Below, piece by piece: positions 27,147-35,488 of a DNA stretch of 64,000 nt. Both the position numbers and the translations under genes were made by a program. The notes under the pieces are model-generated. The model was not told where the DNA came from. It saw nothing but the letters and a program-made list of their open reading frames with translations, and made no database searches. This stretch comes from Achromobacter kerstersii. GTDB lineage: Bacteria; Pseudomonadota; Gammaproteobacteria; Burkholderiales; Burkholderiaceae_B. The stretch is taken from contig NZ_CADIJQ010000009.1 of assembly GCF_902859595.1 (NCBI RefSeq), positions 1 to 64,000 of the forward strand. The letters are read 5' to 3'. Position 1 is the first letter of the stretch. Each line of letters starts with the position of its first letter.

Positions 27147-28375
27147 CAGTGTGCCGGACGCATCTTGCGCACCTGTTCGTCAGGCGGTTGCAGACGCGCA
27201 CCGTCAATGTAGGTGAAGTCTTTCATGATGCCCTTGCCGTCTTCCACCGCCGTCACGCCCACATAGACGCCCATCGTCGATTGATGGTCCAGCTTGCGGT
27301 ATTGGATCTGGCCATAAGGCGTATCCACCTTCAGGCCGGCAAACGCGTCGACGAGCTTTTCGGTATCCACGGCGCCCGCGGCTTTCAGGCCCTGGGCGAT
27401 AGACATCAGCGACGCGTAGCCCACCACCGAACCCACCTTGGGCGTCTCGTTGTAGCGCTTCTTGTAGGCTTCTACGAAGGCGTTGTTGGCCGGCGTGTCG
27501 ATGGCGTACCAGGGGTAGCCCGTCACGATCCAGCCCGACGGCGTGTCAGCGCCCAGCGGTTCCAGGTATTCCGGTTCGCCGGACAGCACGGACACCACGG
27601 CGCGGTTTTCGAACAGGCCGCGCGTGTTGCCTTCGCGGACAAAACGCGTCAGGTCGGCGGCGAAGAGCACGTTGAAGATGGCGTCCGGCTTGGCGTCGGC
27701 CAAGGCCTGCACCACCGCGCCGGCATCCACCTTGCCCAGCGGCACGGCCTGCTCGGCAACGAACTCCACGTCGGATTGGAACGACTTCATCATGGCCTTG
27801 AACGTGGCCACGGCGGACTGCCCGTATTCATAGTTGGGGTAGACGATGGCCCAGCGCTTCTTGCGTAAGGCCAGCGCCTTGGGGGCCAGCGCCGCCACGT
27901 GCATCCAGGTGGACGGGCGCAGGCGGTACGTATAGCGGTTGCCTTCCTGCCAGGTGATCTTGTCCGTCAGCGGCTCGGCGGCCAGGAAGAATACCTGCTG
28001 CTGCTTGGCGAAATCGGTCAGCGCCAGGCCCGTGTTGGACAAGAAGCCGCCAAACAGCAGCTCGACTTTCTCGCGGGCCAGCAATTCTTGCGCGGCGCGC
28101 ACGGAATCGCCAGGGTTGCCGTTGTCATCGCGCGAGATGACTTCCAGTTTTCTGCCCAGCACGCCGCCTTCGGCATTGACCTGCTCCAGCGCCAGCTGCC
28201 AACCCTTTTTGTAGGGGCCCAGGAAAGCGGGAATGGCCTTGTAGCTGTTGATCTCGCCAATGCGGATCGGCGGTTCACGGTCTTTGGCGACGGCAACGGC
28301 GACCGGCGTCAGCGCCAGGGCCAATAGCGCGGGCGCGAGCGCGCGGCGCAGCAGGGTAAGGCAGGGACGGAGCAT
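27146..28375 (-). CDS. ABC transporter substrate-binding protein (LivK/UrtA-like)
   Basis: 409 residues from the ATG at 28375 with an N-terminal signal peptide (LRRALAPALLALALTPVAVAVA). It is a type I periplasmic binding protein of the branched-chain amino acid family, starting IRIGEINSYKAIPAFLGPYKKGWQLALEQVNAEGGVLGRKLEVISRDDNGNPGDS. The later YGQSAVATFKAMMKSF and CVLSGEPEYLEPLGAD stretches fit the two-lobe fold. Which ligand it binds is not evident; amides, amino acids and aromatic acids are all known for relatives. It is the first gene of the receptor-permease-ATPase operon. Confidence 0.9.
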   Translation of the reverse strand: MLRPCLTLLRRALAPALLALALTPVAVAVAKDREPPIRIGEINSYKAIPAFLGPYKKGWQLALEQVNAEGGVLGRKLEVISRDDNGNPGDSVRAAQELLAREKVELLFGGFLSNTGLALTDFAKQQQVFFLAAEPLTDKITWQEGNRYTYRLRPSTWMHVAALAPKALALRKKRWAIVYPNYEYGQSAVATFKAMMKSFQSDVEFVAEQAVPLGKVDAGAVVQALADAKPDAIFNVLFAADLTRFVREGNTRGLFENRAVVSVLSGEPEYLEPLGADTPSGWIVTGYPWYAIDTPANNAFVEAYKKRYNETPKVGSVVGYASLMSIAQGLKAAGAVDTEKLVDAFAGLKVDTPYGQIQYRKLDHQSTMGVYVGVTAVEDGKGIMKDFTYIDGARLQPPDEQVRKMRPAH

Positions 28376-28445
28376 GGCGGTTATCGAGAAGCAAGAGGAA
28401 TCGGGCTTGACCGGATTGAAGCACGCACCTTTGCCTTGCGGCAAT

Positions 28446-28479
28446 AAAAAAGCCCCGCACGTTACCGTGCAGGGCTTTT
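28446..28479 (-). terminator. Rho-independent terminator after rpmG
   Basis: On the minus strand the stem AAAAGCCCTGCACG pairs with CGTGCGGGGCTTTT (one mismatch, 4-base loop) and continues into TTTTTTATT. It lies 24 bp beyond the rpmG stop and separates the ribosomal operon from the ABC importer operon. Confidence 0.88.
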
Positions 28480-28502
28480 CGCTAACCAGAAAACCGGCTG
28501 AA

Positions 28503-28670
28503 TTACTTCAGCTTGGTTTCCTTGTAGTCAACGTGCTTGCGAGCGACCGGATCAAATTTCTTGATCAGCATCTTCTCGGGCATGTTGCGCTTGTTCTTGG
28601 TGGTCGTGTAGAAATGACCCGTGCCGGCGGTCGACTCGAGTTTGATCTTTTCGCGGATACCTTTGGCCAT
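28503..28670 (-). CDS. rpmG: 50S ribosomal protein L33
   Basis: 55-residue large-subunit ribosomal protein. The sequence is typical of proteobacterial L33 throughout: [20 protein letters not shown] at the start, [20 protein letters not shown], and the end [13 protein letters not shown]. It lacks the zinc-binding cysteine pairs found in the alternative zinc-binding form. It is 34 bp downstream of rpmB and followed by a terminator. Confidence 0.98.
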   Translation of the reverse strand: MAKGIREKIKLESTAGTGHFYTTTKNKRNMPEKMLIKKFDPVARKHVDYKETKLK

Positions 28671-28704
28671 GTCGTGCTCCTAGTATGGTGATTGGGGGCG
28701 CCGA

Positions 28705-28941
28705 TTAGGCGGCTTCGCCACGGGCACGCATGTCGGCCAGGACGGCGTCGATGCCATTCTTGTCGATCGTGCGGATGGCCTTGGCCGAAACGCGCAGGCG
28801 GACCCAGCGGTTTTCGGATTCAACCCAGAACCGGCGCGATTGCAGGTTGGGCAGGAAGCGACGCTTGGTCTTGTTGTTCGCGTGCGAAACATTGTTGCCC
28901 ACCATCGGGCCTTTGCCGGTCACTTGGCATACGCGTGCCAT
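28705..28941 (-). CDS. rpmB: 50S ribosomal protein L28
   Basis: 78-residue ribosomal protein. [20 protein letters not shown], then [20 protein letters not shown] and [20 protein letters not shown], is the standard proteobacterial L28 sequence. The zinc-binding cysteine ligand set is absent apart from the early cysteine. First gene of the rpmB-rpmG operon. Confidence 0.98.
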   Translation of the reverse strand: MARVCQVTGKGPMVGNNVSHANNKTKRRFLPNLQSRRFWVESENRWVRLRVSAKAIRTIDKNGIDAVLADMRARGEAA

Positions 28942-29273
28942 GGATGCACCTCTTTATGTCGTTCTTGTCGCGCATCGCTTGGGGGGTAGACAGGGTTTTA
29001 GCCGCCGGGCTGTGAAGTAAGCGCAATGTGTTGCCTGTTGCGCTGCCTTTGCCGGCCACCCAGTCTTAGTGGATGAGGGGGATCGGAATCCGCCCGTGCT
29101 TATACCCGCTGCCTGCACCCGCTGCATCTATCGCTGCAGATTCCGTTGGAATCTCGCTATGCGCGGTTGGGGTCAGAGTGCTGAACTACAAAGCATAGTA
29201 GATCAGCACGGGAAACTTCATGTGAAGACTTCGATTCTAATACGAAAAACGCAAGTAAATCAAGCGGCCATGT
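28942..29273. other. Gap upstream of rpmB
   Basis: This 332-bp stretch separates rpmB from the stop of the Bcr-type exporter gene. It holds the candidate rpmB promoter listed separately. I see no coding sequence, repeat array or clear terminator in it. Confidence 0.6.
29234..29263 (-). promoter_or_regulatory. Candidate sigma-70 promoter for rpmB-rpmG
   Basis: On the minus strand TTGATT (29263-29258) is followed after 18 bp by TAGAAT (29239-29234), matching the consensus at four and five of six positions. It would give a leader of about 285 nt before rpmB. Assigned from sequence only. Confidence 0.4.
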
Positions 29274-30473
29274 TCAAGCGGTGTGGGTTTGCGCCACACG
29301 GCCCGAAATCCAGGACAGGCAGGCGCAGGTCGCCAGCGTGGTCGTCAGGGGCAGGGCGCTGTCCGTCTGCCAGGCGCTGACGGCAAAACCGGCCAGCGCC
29401 CCGCAGGACAATTGCAGCGTCCCCAATAAGGCAGACGCTGCGCCCAGCCGCTTGCCTTGCTCCGACAGCGCCAGCGCTGCCGAATTGGGGTTCACGAAAC
29501 CCTGACTACCCATATAGCTGATCAAGCACAGCATCAAAAGGGGCAGGGTCATCCAGCCAGCGAGCGTCAGCGCAACGGCCACCAGGCTGGCCAGCGCCAG
29601 CGCCGTCAGCGCTTTGCGTTGCAGCTGGCGGGGCTTATAGGTGCGCAGCAGGCGGGCGCTGATCTGCGAACAGATAATCAGCGACAGCGCGTTGGTGCCA
29701 AAGAGCAGGCCGTAGTACTGGGGGGCCACGCCATACAGTTCGATGAAAACGCGCGGCGATCCAATGATGTAGGCGAACATGCCCGCCTGCCCAAAACCGC
29801 CGGCCAGGCTGTGCGCCATGAAGCCGCGATGGCGGAACAGGTCACGATAGTTGCGCAGGATGGTGCTCCAGCGCAGCGGCACCACGCGTTCGGGCGCAAG
29901 CGATTCCTTCATGATCTTCGCCACGGCAAACATCAGCATGGCGCCGCCGGCAAGCATGATCCAGAACAGGCTGCGCCACGATGTGATGGCCAGCAACTGC
30001 CCGCCCGCAAGCGGTGCAAGAATCGGGGCCAGGCCCATGATCAGCATCAGCAGCGACATCGCGCGCGCCGCTTCATGGGTTTCGTAATGGTCGCGGATCA
30101 CCGCACGCGGAATCACAATGCCCGCCGCGCCGCCCATGGCTTGCACGACGCGCCAGCCGGTCAGCGCTTCGACGGAACCCGACAGCGCACACCCCAGCGA
30201 AGCCACCATGAACAGCGCCAGCCCCACCATCAGCGGCGGCTTGCGGCCGAAGCGGTCGGCCATCGGGCCGTAGAACACTTGCGCCAGCGCCAGGCCGATC
30301 AGGTAGGCCGCCAGCGTGCGTTCGACATCGCCGCGCGGCACGCCCAGGTTCGCCGCAATGGTCGGGAACGCGGGCAGGTACATGTCGATGGCGAACGGGC
30401 CGATCGCCGTCAGCGCGCCCATGAGGATGAGCCAGCCGGGCAGGCCGGAGCGGGAAACGGGTGATGGGGGCAT
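29274..30473 (-). CDS. Bcr/CflA-family multidrug efflux MFS transporter
   Basis: 399 residues from the ATG at 30473. Motif evidence: TM1 with GPFAIDMYLPAFPTIA, the Bcr-type signature; motif A GPMADRFGRKPPLMVG; and the TM5 stretch ARAMSLLMLIMGLAPILAPLAGGQL. Twelve membrane spans can be counted. Relatives export chloramphenicol, bicyclomycin or other compounds. An in-frame 29-residue upstream extension has no membrane-protein character and was left out. Confidence 0.88.
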   Translation of the reverse strand: MPPSPVSRSGLPGWLILMGALTAIGPFAIDMYLPAFPTIAANLGVPRGDVERTLAAYLIGLALAQVFYGPMADRFGRKPPLMVGLALFMVASLGCALSGSVEALTGWRVVQAMGGAAGIVIPRAVIRDHYETHEAARAMSLLMLIMGLAPILAPLAGGQLLAITSWRSLFWIMLAGGAMLMFAVAKIMKESLAPERVVPLRWSTILRNYRDLFRHRGFMAHSLAGGFGQAGMFAYIIGSPRVFIELYGVAPQYYGLLFGTNALSLIICSQISARLLRTYKPRQLQRKALTALALASLVAVALTLAGWMTLPLLMLCLISYMGSQGFVNPNSAALALSEQGKRLGAASALLGTLQLSCGALAGFAVSAWQTDSALPLTTTLATCACLSWISGRVAQTHTA

Positions 30474-30652
30474 TGTGGTGGCGGTAAAGCGCAGAGGTGT
30501 AGCGCAAAAACAGTGCGCAAAGACAAGGCGCGAATGCGTTTGTTGCAGGGTTTGCGCCAAGCCAGCGACTTTATCACGGGCAACCTGACACGCAAATTTA
30601 AGCGGTTTTCCGATAAAGTCGTTGGCGTCCGACCGTGTTCAGAGGAGAGGCC

Positions 30653-31915
30653 GTGAATCCTTTGTTGTCTGTTGTGGAACGCAAACTCGACGCGTTGCCC
30701 GTCACCGTCCAACTCGTTCTGCCTGACGGCGTGGTGCTGGGTCCGCCCGACCCGCGCGTGCGCTTTGTCACGCATGACAAGACGGCGCTGGCCCATCTGG
30801 CCGAAGGCGCAGTCGGGGTGCTGGGGCAGGACTATGTCGAAGGCCGCATCGATATCGAAGGCAATATGCGCGATGTGATGGCGGCGGCGTCAGCGCTGAT
30901 GCCCGGGTCTCCGGTCGACGCGGCGCGCGGCGGCTGGCTGACGGAACTGGTGCGCAAAGTGATGTCGGTGTGGCGCCATTCGATTGAGCGGGACGCCAAA
31001 CAGATCGAATTCCATTACGACCTGTCAGACGATTTCTACGCCTTGTGGCTAGACCCGCGCCGGGTCTATTCCTGCGCTTATTACCGCACGCCGGACATGA
31101 CGTTGGCGCAGGCCCAGGAAGCCAAGCTCGATCACATCTGCCGCAAGCTGCGCCTGCAAGCCGGCGAGCGCTTTCTGGACGTGGGGGCGGGTTGGGGCGG
31201 CTTGCTGCTGTGGGCGGCCGAGCATTACGGCGTGGACGCCACCGGCATCACGCTGTCGCGCAACCAGCATGCGCACGTGACCAAACTGATTCAGGAAAAA
31301 GGCCTGGCGGGCCGCGTCCGCATGGAACTGCTGGACTACCGCAAGCTGGATGAATCCCAGCCCTACGACAAGATTGCATCGGTGGGCATGTTCGAGCACG
31401 TGGGCCGGGCGCAGCTGGAAGGCTACTTCGCCAAATTGCGCCGCCTGCTCAAACCGGGCGGACTGATCATGAACCATGGCATTACCGCCGCCGGCGTCTA
31501 CAACGCCGAGCTGGGCAACGGCATGGGCGAGTTCATCGAAAAATACATCTTCCCCGGCGGCGAGCTGACCCACATCAGCGTCGTAATGGAAGCCATGACC
31601 AATGGCGGCCTGGAGGAAGTGGACATCGAAAACCTGCGGCCGCACTACGCGCGCACGCTGTGGGCCTGGAGCGACGCGCTGGAAGCCCGCTTGCCCGAAG
31701 CCGCGCAGGTATTAGGCGGCGAGCAGGGCGCACGGTCATTGCGGGCGTACCGCCTGTATCTGGCCGGCTGCGCCATGGCGTTCGAGCACGGCTGGATCGC
31801 GCTGCACCAGATCCTGGGCCAACCGCCCGCCACCGGCCGCCCGGACGAACTCGACAACCCCGCCGACCTCTCGTACCCATGGCGGCGCGACTATATGTAT
31901 AGCGGCGACCGCTGA
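30653..31915 (+). CDS. cfa: Cyclopropane-fatty-acyl-phospholipid synthase
   Basis: 420 residues from the GTG at 30653, preceded by AGAGGAGAG. It transfers a methylene group from S-adenosylmethionine to cis double bonds of membrane phospholipids. The SAM-binding motif is RFLDVGAGWGGLLLWAAEHYG. An N-terminal lipid-binding domain (about 1-110) precedes the methyltransferase fold. Further conserved CFA stretches are IEFHYDLSDDFYALWLDPRRVYSCAYY, SVGMFEHVG and NHGITAAG. It ends with a conserved C-terminal tail (DYMYSGDR). Catalytic bicarbonate ligands lie in these motifs. Confidence 0.95.
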   Translation: MNPLLSVVERKLDALPVTVQLVLPDGVVLGPPDPRVRFVTHDKTALAHLAEGAVGVLGQDYVEGRIDIEGNMRDVMAAASALMPGSPVDAARGGWLTELVRKVMSVWRHSIERDAKQIEFHYDLSDDFYALWLDPRRVYSCAYYRTPDMTLAQAQEAKLDHICRKLRLQAGERFLDVGAGWGGLLLWAAEHYGVDATGITLSRNQHAHVTKLIQEKGLAGRVRMELLDYRKLDESQPYDKIASVGMFEHVGRAQLEGYFAKLRRLLKPGGLIMNHGITAAGVYNAELGNGMGEFIEKYIFPGGELTHISVVMEAMTNGGLEEVDIENLRPHYARTLWAWSDALEARLPEAAQVLGGEQGARSLRAYRLYLAGCAMAFEHGWIALHQILGQPPATGRPDELDNPADLSYPWRRDYMYSGDR

Positions 31916-32048
31916 AAGTCGGACGGAATCAGGGTAGGTAACGGGCACGCATTCCCGCCACAACTCTTGCTTGATCCTGCATCCTGGGCGCTGCGCGTCG
32001 GCGGGGATGGCTCAGCCGCGCGCATTCCTTTGCAAAGGCGTGCAAGCA

Positions 32049-32441
32049 ATGAGAATCGGCGGATTCCCTTCGACGACCAGACGGCTGATCTATGTGCTTC
32101 CCATCATCATGGGGACCGTGGAGTACTTGCTCCGCGTGGGTTTCCGGCAGCCAGACAAGGACGCCTTTTTTCCGCTTTCGCTGACGGTTGCGGGCATCGG
32201 CTTGTTCGTTGCGTTGACGGCGGCGTCCAGCCGTGAAGCCTGCCAAGGAGGGATGGCCCGGTCCATCGCGGCGTTGAGTTTTTGGATGGCGCTCCTTGGC
32301 GCGGTGTGCTGGATCTACCTTTTGATGGCGTCGTTCAGTAATGAAGTCCGAGAAATCATGGAGTTCTCGCCGTTCGTCATCGGGAGTAGCTACTATTTTG
32401 CGGGAACGGTGGCAACGGAATGGATGGCGAGGAGGCTATGA
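32049..32441 (+). CDS. Small membrane protein of unknown function
   Basis: 130 residues from the ATG at 32049. Four hydrophobic segments are visible: LIYVLPIIMGTVEYLL, LSLTVAGIGLFVALTAA, IAALSFWMALLGAVCWIYLLM and FVIGSSYYFAGTVA. I do not recognise the family. The next gene starts inside its stop codon (ATGA), so the two are translationally coupled. It lies 133 bp after the cyclopropane synthase gene. Confidence 0.6.
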   Translation: MRIGGFPSTTRRLIYVLPIIMGTVEYLLRVGFRQPDKDAFFPLSLTVAGIGLFVALTAASSREACQGGMARSIAALSFWMALLGAVCWIYLLMASFSNEVREIMEFSPFVIGSSYYFAGTVATEWMARRL

Positions 32442-32677
32442 ATATCTATCACCATATCTCGGCATTTTGGGGCGATTACGCACCCGTTGTATGGATGACG
32501 ATTGTGACCTGGGTGGGCATGCGAGTCGTGTTCTGGCTTGAGGATCGCGTTCGTGAGCGCCGGTATCGTGCGGCGGGGCCGGGCATTCGTCAGCGTCTGA
32601 CGGTGTTGCAGGCGCAGCGCCATCGCGCCCAGCGCATCCTGGCCAGAATCAACGCGGAAGAGGCAAGGCTGCGATGA
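32438..32677 (+). CDS. Small single-span membrane protein, unknown function
   Basis: 79 residues starting at the ATG overlapping the previous stop, with a strong AGGAGG ribosome-binding site 8 bp upstream. It has one hydrophobic helix (APVVWMTIVTWVGMRVVFWL), then a strongly basic helix rich in Arg and Gln (RVRERRYRAAGPGIRQRLTV). A coiled-coil-like end (HRAQRILARINAEEARLR) follows. No known family is recognised; the tight coupling with the upstream small membrane protein suggests a pair. Confidence 0.6.
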   Translation: MNIYHHISAFWGDYAPVVWMTIVTWVGMRVVFWLEDRVRERRYRAAGPGIRQRLTVLQAQRHRAQRILARINAEEARLR

Positions 32678-32890
32678 ATTGAACGGTGGATAGGGCACAA
32701 CACGGCGCTCGCGGTGTTGACTCTCTGTCATGCCCCATGCTGCGCTGCATTATTTCTGCAAACCCGTCGTCGCACTAACCGTCCAGAAGCCGATCGCCGC
32801 GCCGATTCTCCGCCGCTTCCAGCTGAATTTCACCTGAATTTATGCTCAGAAAGAGCTTAAAACGGCGATTTCCCGGCCTTCTGGAACGCC

Positions 32891-32917
32891 TTGAATGTAC
32901 TAATAAGAACATAATAT
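32891..32917 (+). promoter_or_regulatory. Weak candidate promoter of proX
   Basis: TTGAAT (32891-32896) and TAATAT (32912-32917) are separated by 15 bp, shorter than the ideal 17. It lies in AT-rich DNA about 400 bp upstream of proX. The spacing makes this a weak call. Confidence 0.25.
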
Positions 32918-33107
32918 TTACTGAATGTATCTTCATTTTTGACCCATTATTCCCCAGAGGAAATTCGCAATTCGCCTCGGTTTACTCCGGGTAATCCCGT
33001 ACAGATTTTCTTGGGAATGTATCTGTTTCATTCATCCCAGGGGTTGGGCGGCGCAGCAATTTCGTTTAAGATGCTGCCTTCTTCGTTCAGTTTGTTCACT
33101 TTCTGTG

Positions 33108-33135
33108 GGTTTTCAAAAACCGCGTTTTTGAAACC
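33108..33135 (+). promoter_or_regulatory. Stem-loop in the probable proX leader
   Basis: GGTTTTCAAAAA pairs with TTTTTGAAACC around a CCGCG-like loop, with one unpaired base. A second small hairpin CCGCA-CCTT-TGCGG follows at 33152-33165. Together they could form a structured 5' leader; no known riboswitch was recognised. Confidence 0.35.
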
Positions 33136-33291
33136 TCTGTCTTGCAAGACTCCGCACCTTTGCGGTTCCTCTTGTCGCTAGTGTCGGTTTGTATTGGCGG
33201 TTCTGCCCGTCTTCCGCACAACCCCCTTAGCTCCATGGCACTTCCGGGCCAGACCCGGCGTGTGTCCCTGAACCTATGGAGGCAAAAGCCA

Positions 33292-34293
33292 ATGCGTTTT
33301 ACCCCTGTCAAGACCCTGGCCGCCGCGGCCGTTCTGTTTGCGTTTGCCGGTGCAGCCCAAGCTGCCGACGCGCCGCAATGTGAAATCAAGCGTCCGGTCA
33401 ATTTCGGCGCCATGAACTGGGAATCCAACCTGGTCCTCGTGGATGTCGAACGTTTCATCATGGAAAAGGGCTACGGTTGCAAAACCGAAACCCTGCCGAC
33501 GGAAACGCTGCCTGCCCTGGCTGCGCTTGAGCGCGGCGATCTGGATATCAATACCGAGATTTGGCTGAACAGCGTGGCCGAACCTTGGGAACGCGCTGAA
33601 AAGACTGGCAAGGTCAAGCGCATCGGCGACATCTACATGGGCGCCGAAGGCTGGTACATCCCCCGCTACACGGCCGAACGCCTGCCTGAACTGAAGTCCG
33701 CGGCCGACCTGCCGAAGTTCAAGGACAAGTTCAAGGACCCGGAAGAACCCGGCAAGGGCCGTTTCTACGGCTGCCCGGCGGGCTGGGGCTGCGAAGTCAC
33801 CAGCAACAACCTCTTCCACGCCTTGAAGCTGGACGACACCTACACGCTGTACTCGCCCGGCACGGGCGCGGCGCAAAAGGCGGCGTTGATGTCGGCCTAC
33901 AAGCGCAAGCAGAACGTCGTCTTCTACTACTGGTCGCCCACGCCGCTGGTTGGCGCGATGGACCTGGTCAAGCTGGACATGCCGCCCTACGACGCCGAAA
34001 AGCACAAGTGCCTGACGTCGCCCAAGTGCGCCAAGCCCGAGGCCAGCGCCTATCCTGACAATCCCGTCTTCACCGCGGTGAACACCAAGTTCTCCGAAGA
34101 AGCCCCGACGCTGACCGCCTTCCTGGCTAAGGTCTCGGTGCCGCTGCCGGTGATCAATGAAACCCTGGCCCACATGGAAGAGTCTGGCGACGATTCCAAC
34201 ACGGTGGCCAAGTGGTTCTTGAAGAACAAGCCCGATGTCTGGACCAAGTGGGTCCCCGCAGACGTCGCCGGGCGCGTCCAAAGCGCGCTGTAA
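33292..34293 (+). CDS. proX: Glycine betaine/proline ABC transporter substrate-binding protein
   Basis: 333 residues from the ATG at 33292, preceded by the ribosome-binding site TATGGAGG. A classical signal peptide (KTLAAAAVLFAFAGAAQA) directs it to the periplasm. The mature protein follows the OpuAC/ProX fold: INTEIWLNSVAEPWERAEKTGKV carries a tryptophan suited to the aromatic cage, and GCPAGWGCEVTSNNLF and YYWSPTPLVGAMDLVKLDMPPYD match cage loops. It binds quaternary amines such as glycine betaine. It is the first gene of the transporter unit and is separated from proW by hairpin structures. Confidence 0.92.
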   Translation: MRFTPVKTLAAAAVLFAFAGAAQAADAPQCEIKRPVNFGAMNWESNLVLVDVERFIMEKGYGCKTETLPTETLPALAALERGDLDINTEIWLNSVAEPWERAEKTGKVKRIGDIYMGAEGWYIPRYTAERLPELKSAADLPKFKDKFKDPEEPGKGRFYGCPAGWGCEVTSNNLFHALKLDDTYTLYSPGTGAAQKAALMSAYKRKQNVVFYYWSPTPLVGAMDLVKLDMPPYDAEKHKCLTSPKCAKPEASAYPDNPVFTAVNTKFSEEAPTLTAFLAKVSVPLPVINETLAHMEESGDDSNTVAKWFLKNKPDVWTKWVPADVAGRVQSAL

Positions 34294-34333
34294 CGTAACG
34301 TGGTGCTGGTGCCGCGCCCTTGTGGCGCGTGCC

Positions 34334-34371
34334 GGCCCGGCCAGCGGGAAGTGTTCCCGCCAGCCGGGCCT
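34334..34371 (+). terminator. Long stem-loop after proX
   Basis: A nested inverted repeat with arms GGCCCGGC...GCGGGAA and TTCCCGC...GCCGGGCC lies 40 bp beyond the proX stop. It lacks a U-tract, so it is more likely a 3' end that stabilises proX mRNA than a complete terminator. That would give more receptor than permease. Confidence 0.5.
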
Positions 34372-34421
34372 CCCCGAAGGCAAAGCCCTTCAGGAAGCGC
34401 CCTGAATAGGAAAGCCCCTAA

Positions 34422-34465
34422 GGGAAAAAGCCCCGTGGCGGGCATGTTGCCCTGGGTTTTTTCCC
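34422..34465 (+). terminator. Second inverted repeat in the proX-proW spacer
   Basis: GGGAAAAAGCCC (34422-34433) can pair with GGGTTTTTTCCC (34454-34465) with one G-U pair. It lies within the transcribed spacer and could contribute to differential expression of proX and proWV. Confidence 0.35.
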
Positions 34466-34630
34466 CTGGGACGGCCGTTTGCCGGACGCATGCGTTCGGA
34501 AGCAAGCACATGGCGCCGCCCCTTCCAGCAGCCGGTTTCCAACCGGAAGTGTCCTGGCTGCATGGACATCCGATTACTCGGAATGCGTGGCGGCGGCTGC
34601 CACCAAGCGCCCCAGAATGGAGTCAAAGAT

Positions 34631-35488
34631 ATGTTTCCTGAAATTATTCCCGCCCGTCAGGTCAGGGCGGCGATCGACGGGTTCGTCGATCACCTGGTCA
34701 CCAATTACGCGGACACGCTAGAGACCCTGTCTCAGCCGGTCCTGCACGCCTTGGTGTGGCTTGAACAAGTGTTGCGCAGCTCGCCCTGGTGGGCGGTGGT
34801 TGCCGTGACCATCGCCATCGCCTATGGCGTGAGCCGCCGTATCGGCCTGAGCCTGGCGATGGGCGCGCTGCTGTGCGTCATTGGCGTGCTGGGCTTGTGG
34901 GACGCCGGCATGCAGACGCTGGCGCTGATGATCATGGCCGCGGGCCTGTCGGTGGTAATCGGCATTCCGTTGGGCGTGCTGATGGCGCGTGTGAACTGGC
35001 TGCGCTCCATCATGCTGCCCGTGCTGGACGTGATGCAGACCATGCCCAGCTTCGTGTACCTGATTCCGGTTGTGATGTTGTTTGGCCTGGGCAAGATTCC
35101 CGCCATCATCGCCACCGTCATCTACGCCGTGCCGCCGCTGATCCGCCTGACCGACCTGGGCATCCGCCTGGTCGACCGCGAAGTGCTGGAAGCGTCGCGC
35201 GCGTTCGGCGCCAATCCGCGCCAGCAACTCTTTGGCGTGCAGTTGCCGCTGGCGCTGCCCAACATCATGGCCGGTATCAACCAGACCACGATGATGGCGC
35301 TGTCGATGGTGGTGATTGCGTCGATGATCGGCGCACGCGGCCTGGGCTATGAAGTGCTGCTGGGGATCAACCGTCTGGAAGTGGGCCGTGGCCTGCTGGC
35401 AGGCTTGGGTATCGTGGTGCTGGCCGTGCTGTTCGACCGGATCACGCAATCGTATGGACAGCGCATGCGCATGGGAGGCCAGCGATGA
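34631..35488 (+). CDS. proW: Glycine betaine/proline ABC transporter permease
   Basis: 285 residues from the ATG at 34631 (ribosome-binding site GGAGTC). Six or so hydrophobic segments follow a short amphipathic N-terminal stretch. The permease signature EASRAFGANPRQQLFGVQLPLALPNIMAGINQT is the EAA loop that contacts the ATPase. Unlike E. coli ProW it lacks the long N-terminal tail of about 100 residues. Its stop overlaps the proV start (ATGA). Confidence 0.93.
   Translation: MFPEIIPARQVRAAIDGFVDHLVTNYADTLETLSQPVLHALVWLEQVLRSSPWWAVVAVTIAIAYGVSRRIGLSLAMGALLCVIGVLGLWDAGMQTLALMIMAAGLSVVIGIPLGVLMARVNWLRSIMLPVLDVMQTMPSFVYLIPVVMLFGLGKIPAIIATVIYAVPPLIRLTDLGIRLVDREVLEASRAFGANPRQQLFGVQLPLALPNIMAGINQTTMMALSMVVIASMIGARGLGYEVLLGINRLEVGRGLLAGLGIVVLAVLFDRITQSYGQRMRMGGQR

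Larger units (their letters stand above)
32678..33291. other. 614-bp gene-free region upstream of proX
   Basis: No credible coding sequence is seen. From about 32830 it becomes clearly AT-richer than the rest of the window. It contains a weak promoter-like pair and two stem-loops listed separately. The length and structure suggest a regulated leader for the glycine betaine importer operon. Confidence 0.6.
34294..34630. other. 337-bp proX-proW spacer
   Basis: No coding sequence is recognisable here. The stretch carries two large inverted repeats (34334-34371 and 34422-34465) placed so as to protect or partly terminate the proX transcript. Weak frames on both strands lack codon structure of a gene. 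Confidence 0.6.

Noticed and set aside
32939..33181. An 80-residue frame upstream of proX
   Set aside because: No ribosome-binding site, odd composition and overlap with the stem-loops of the proX leader.
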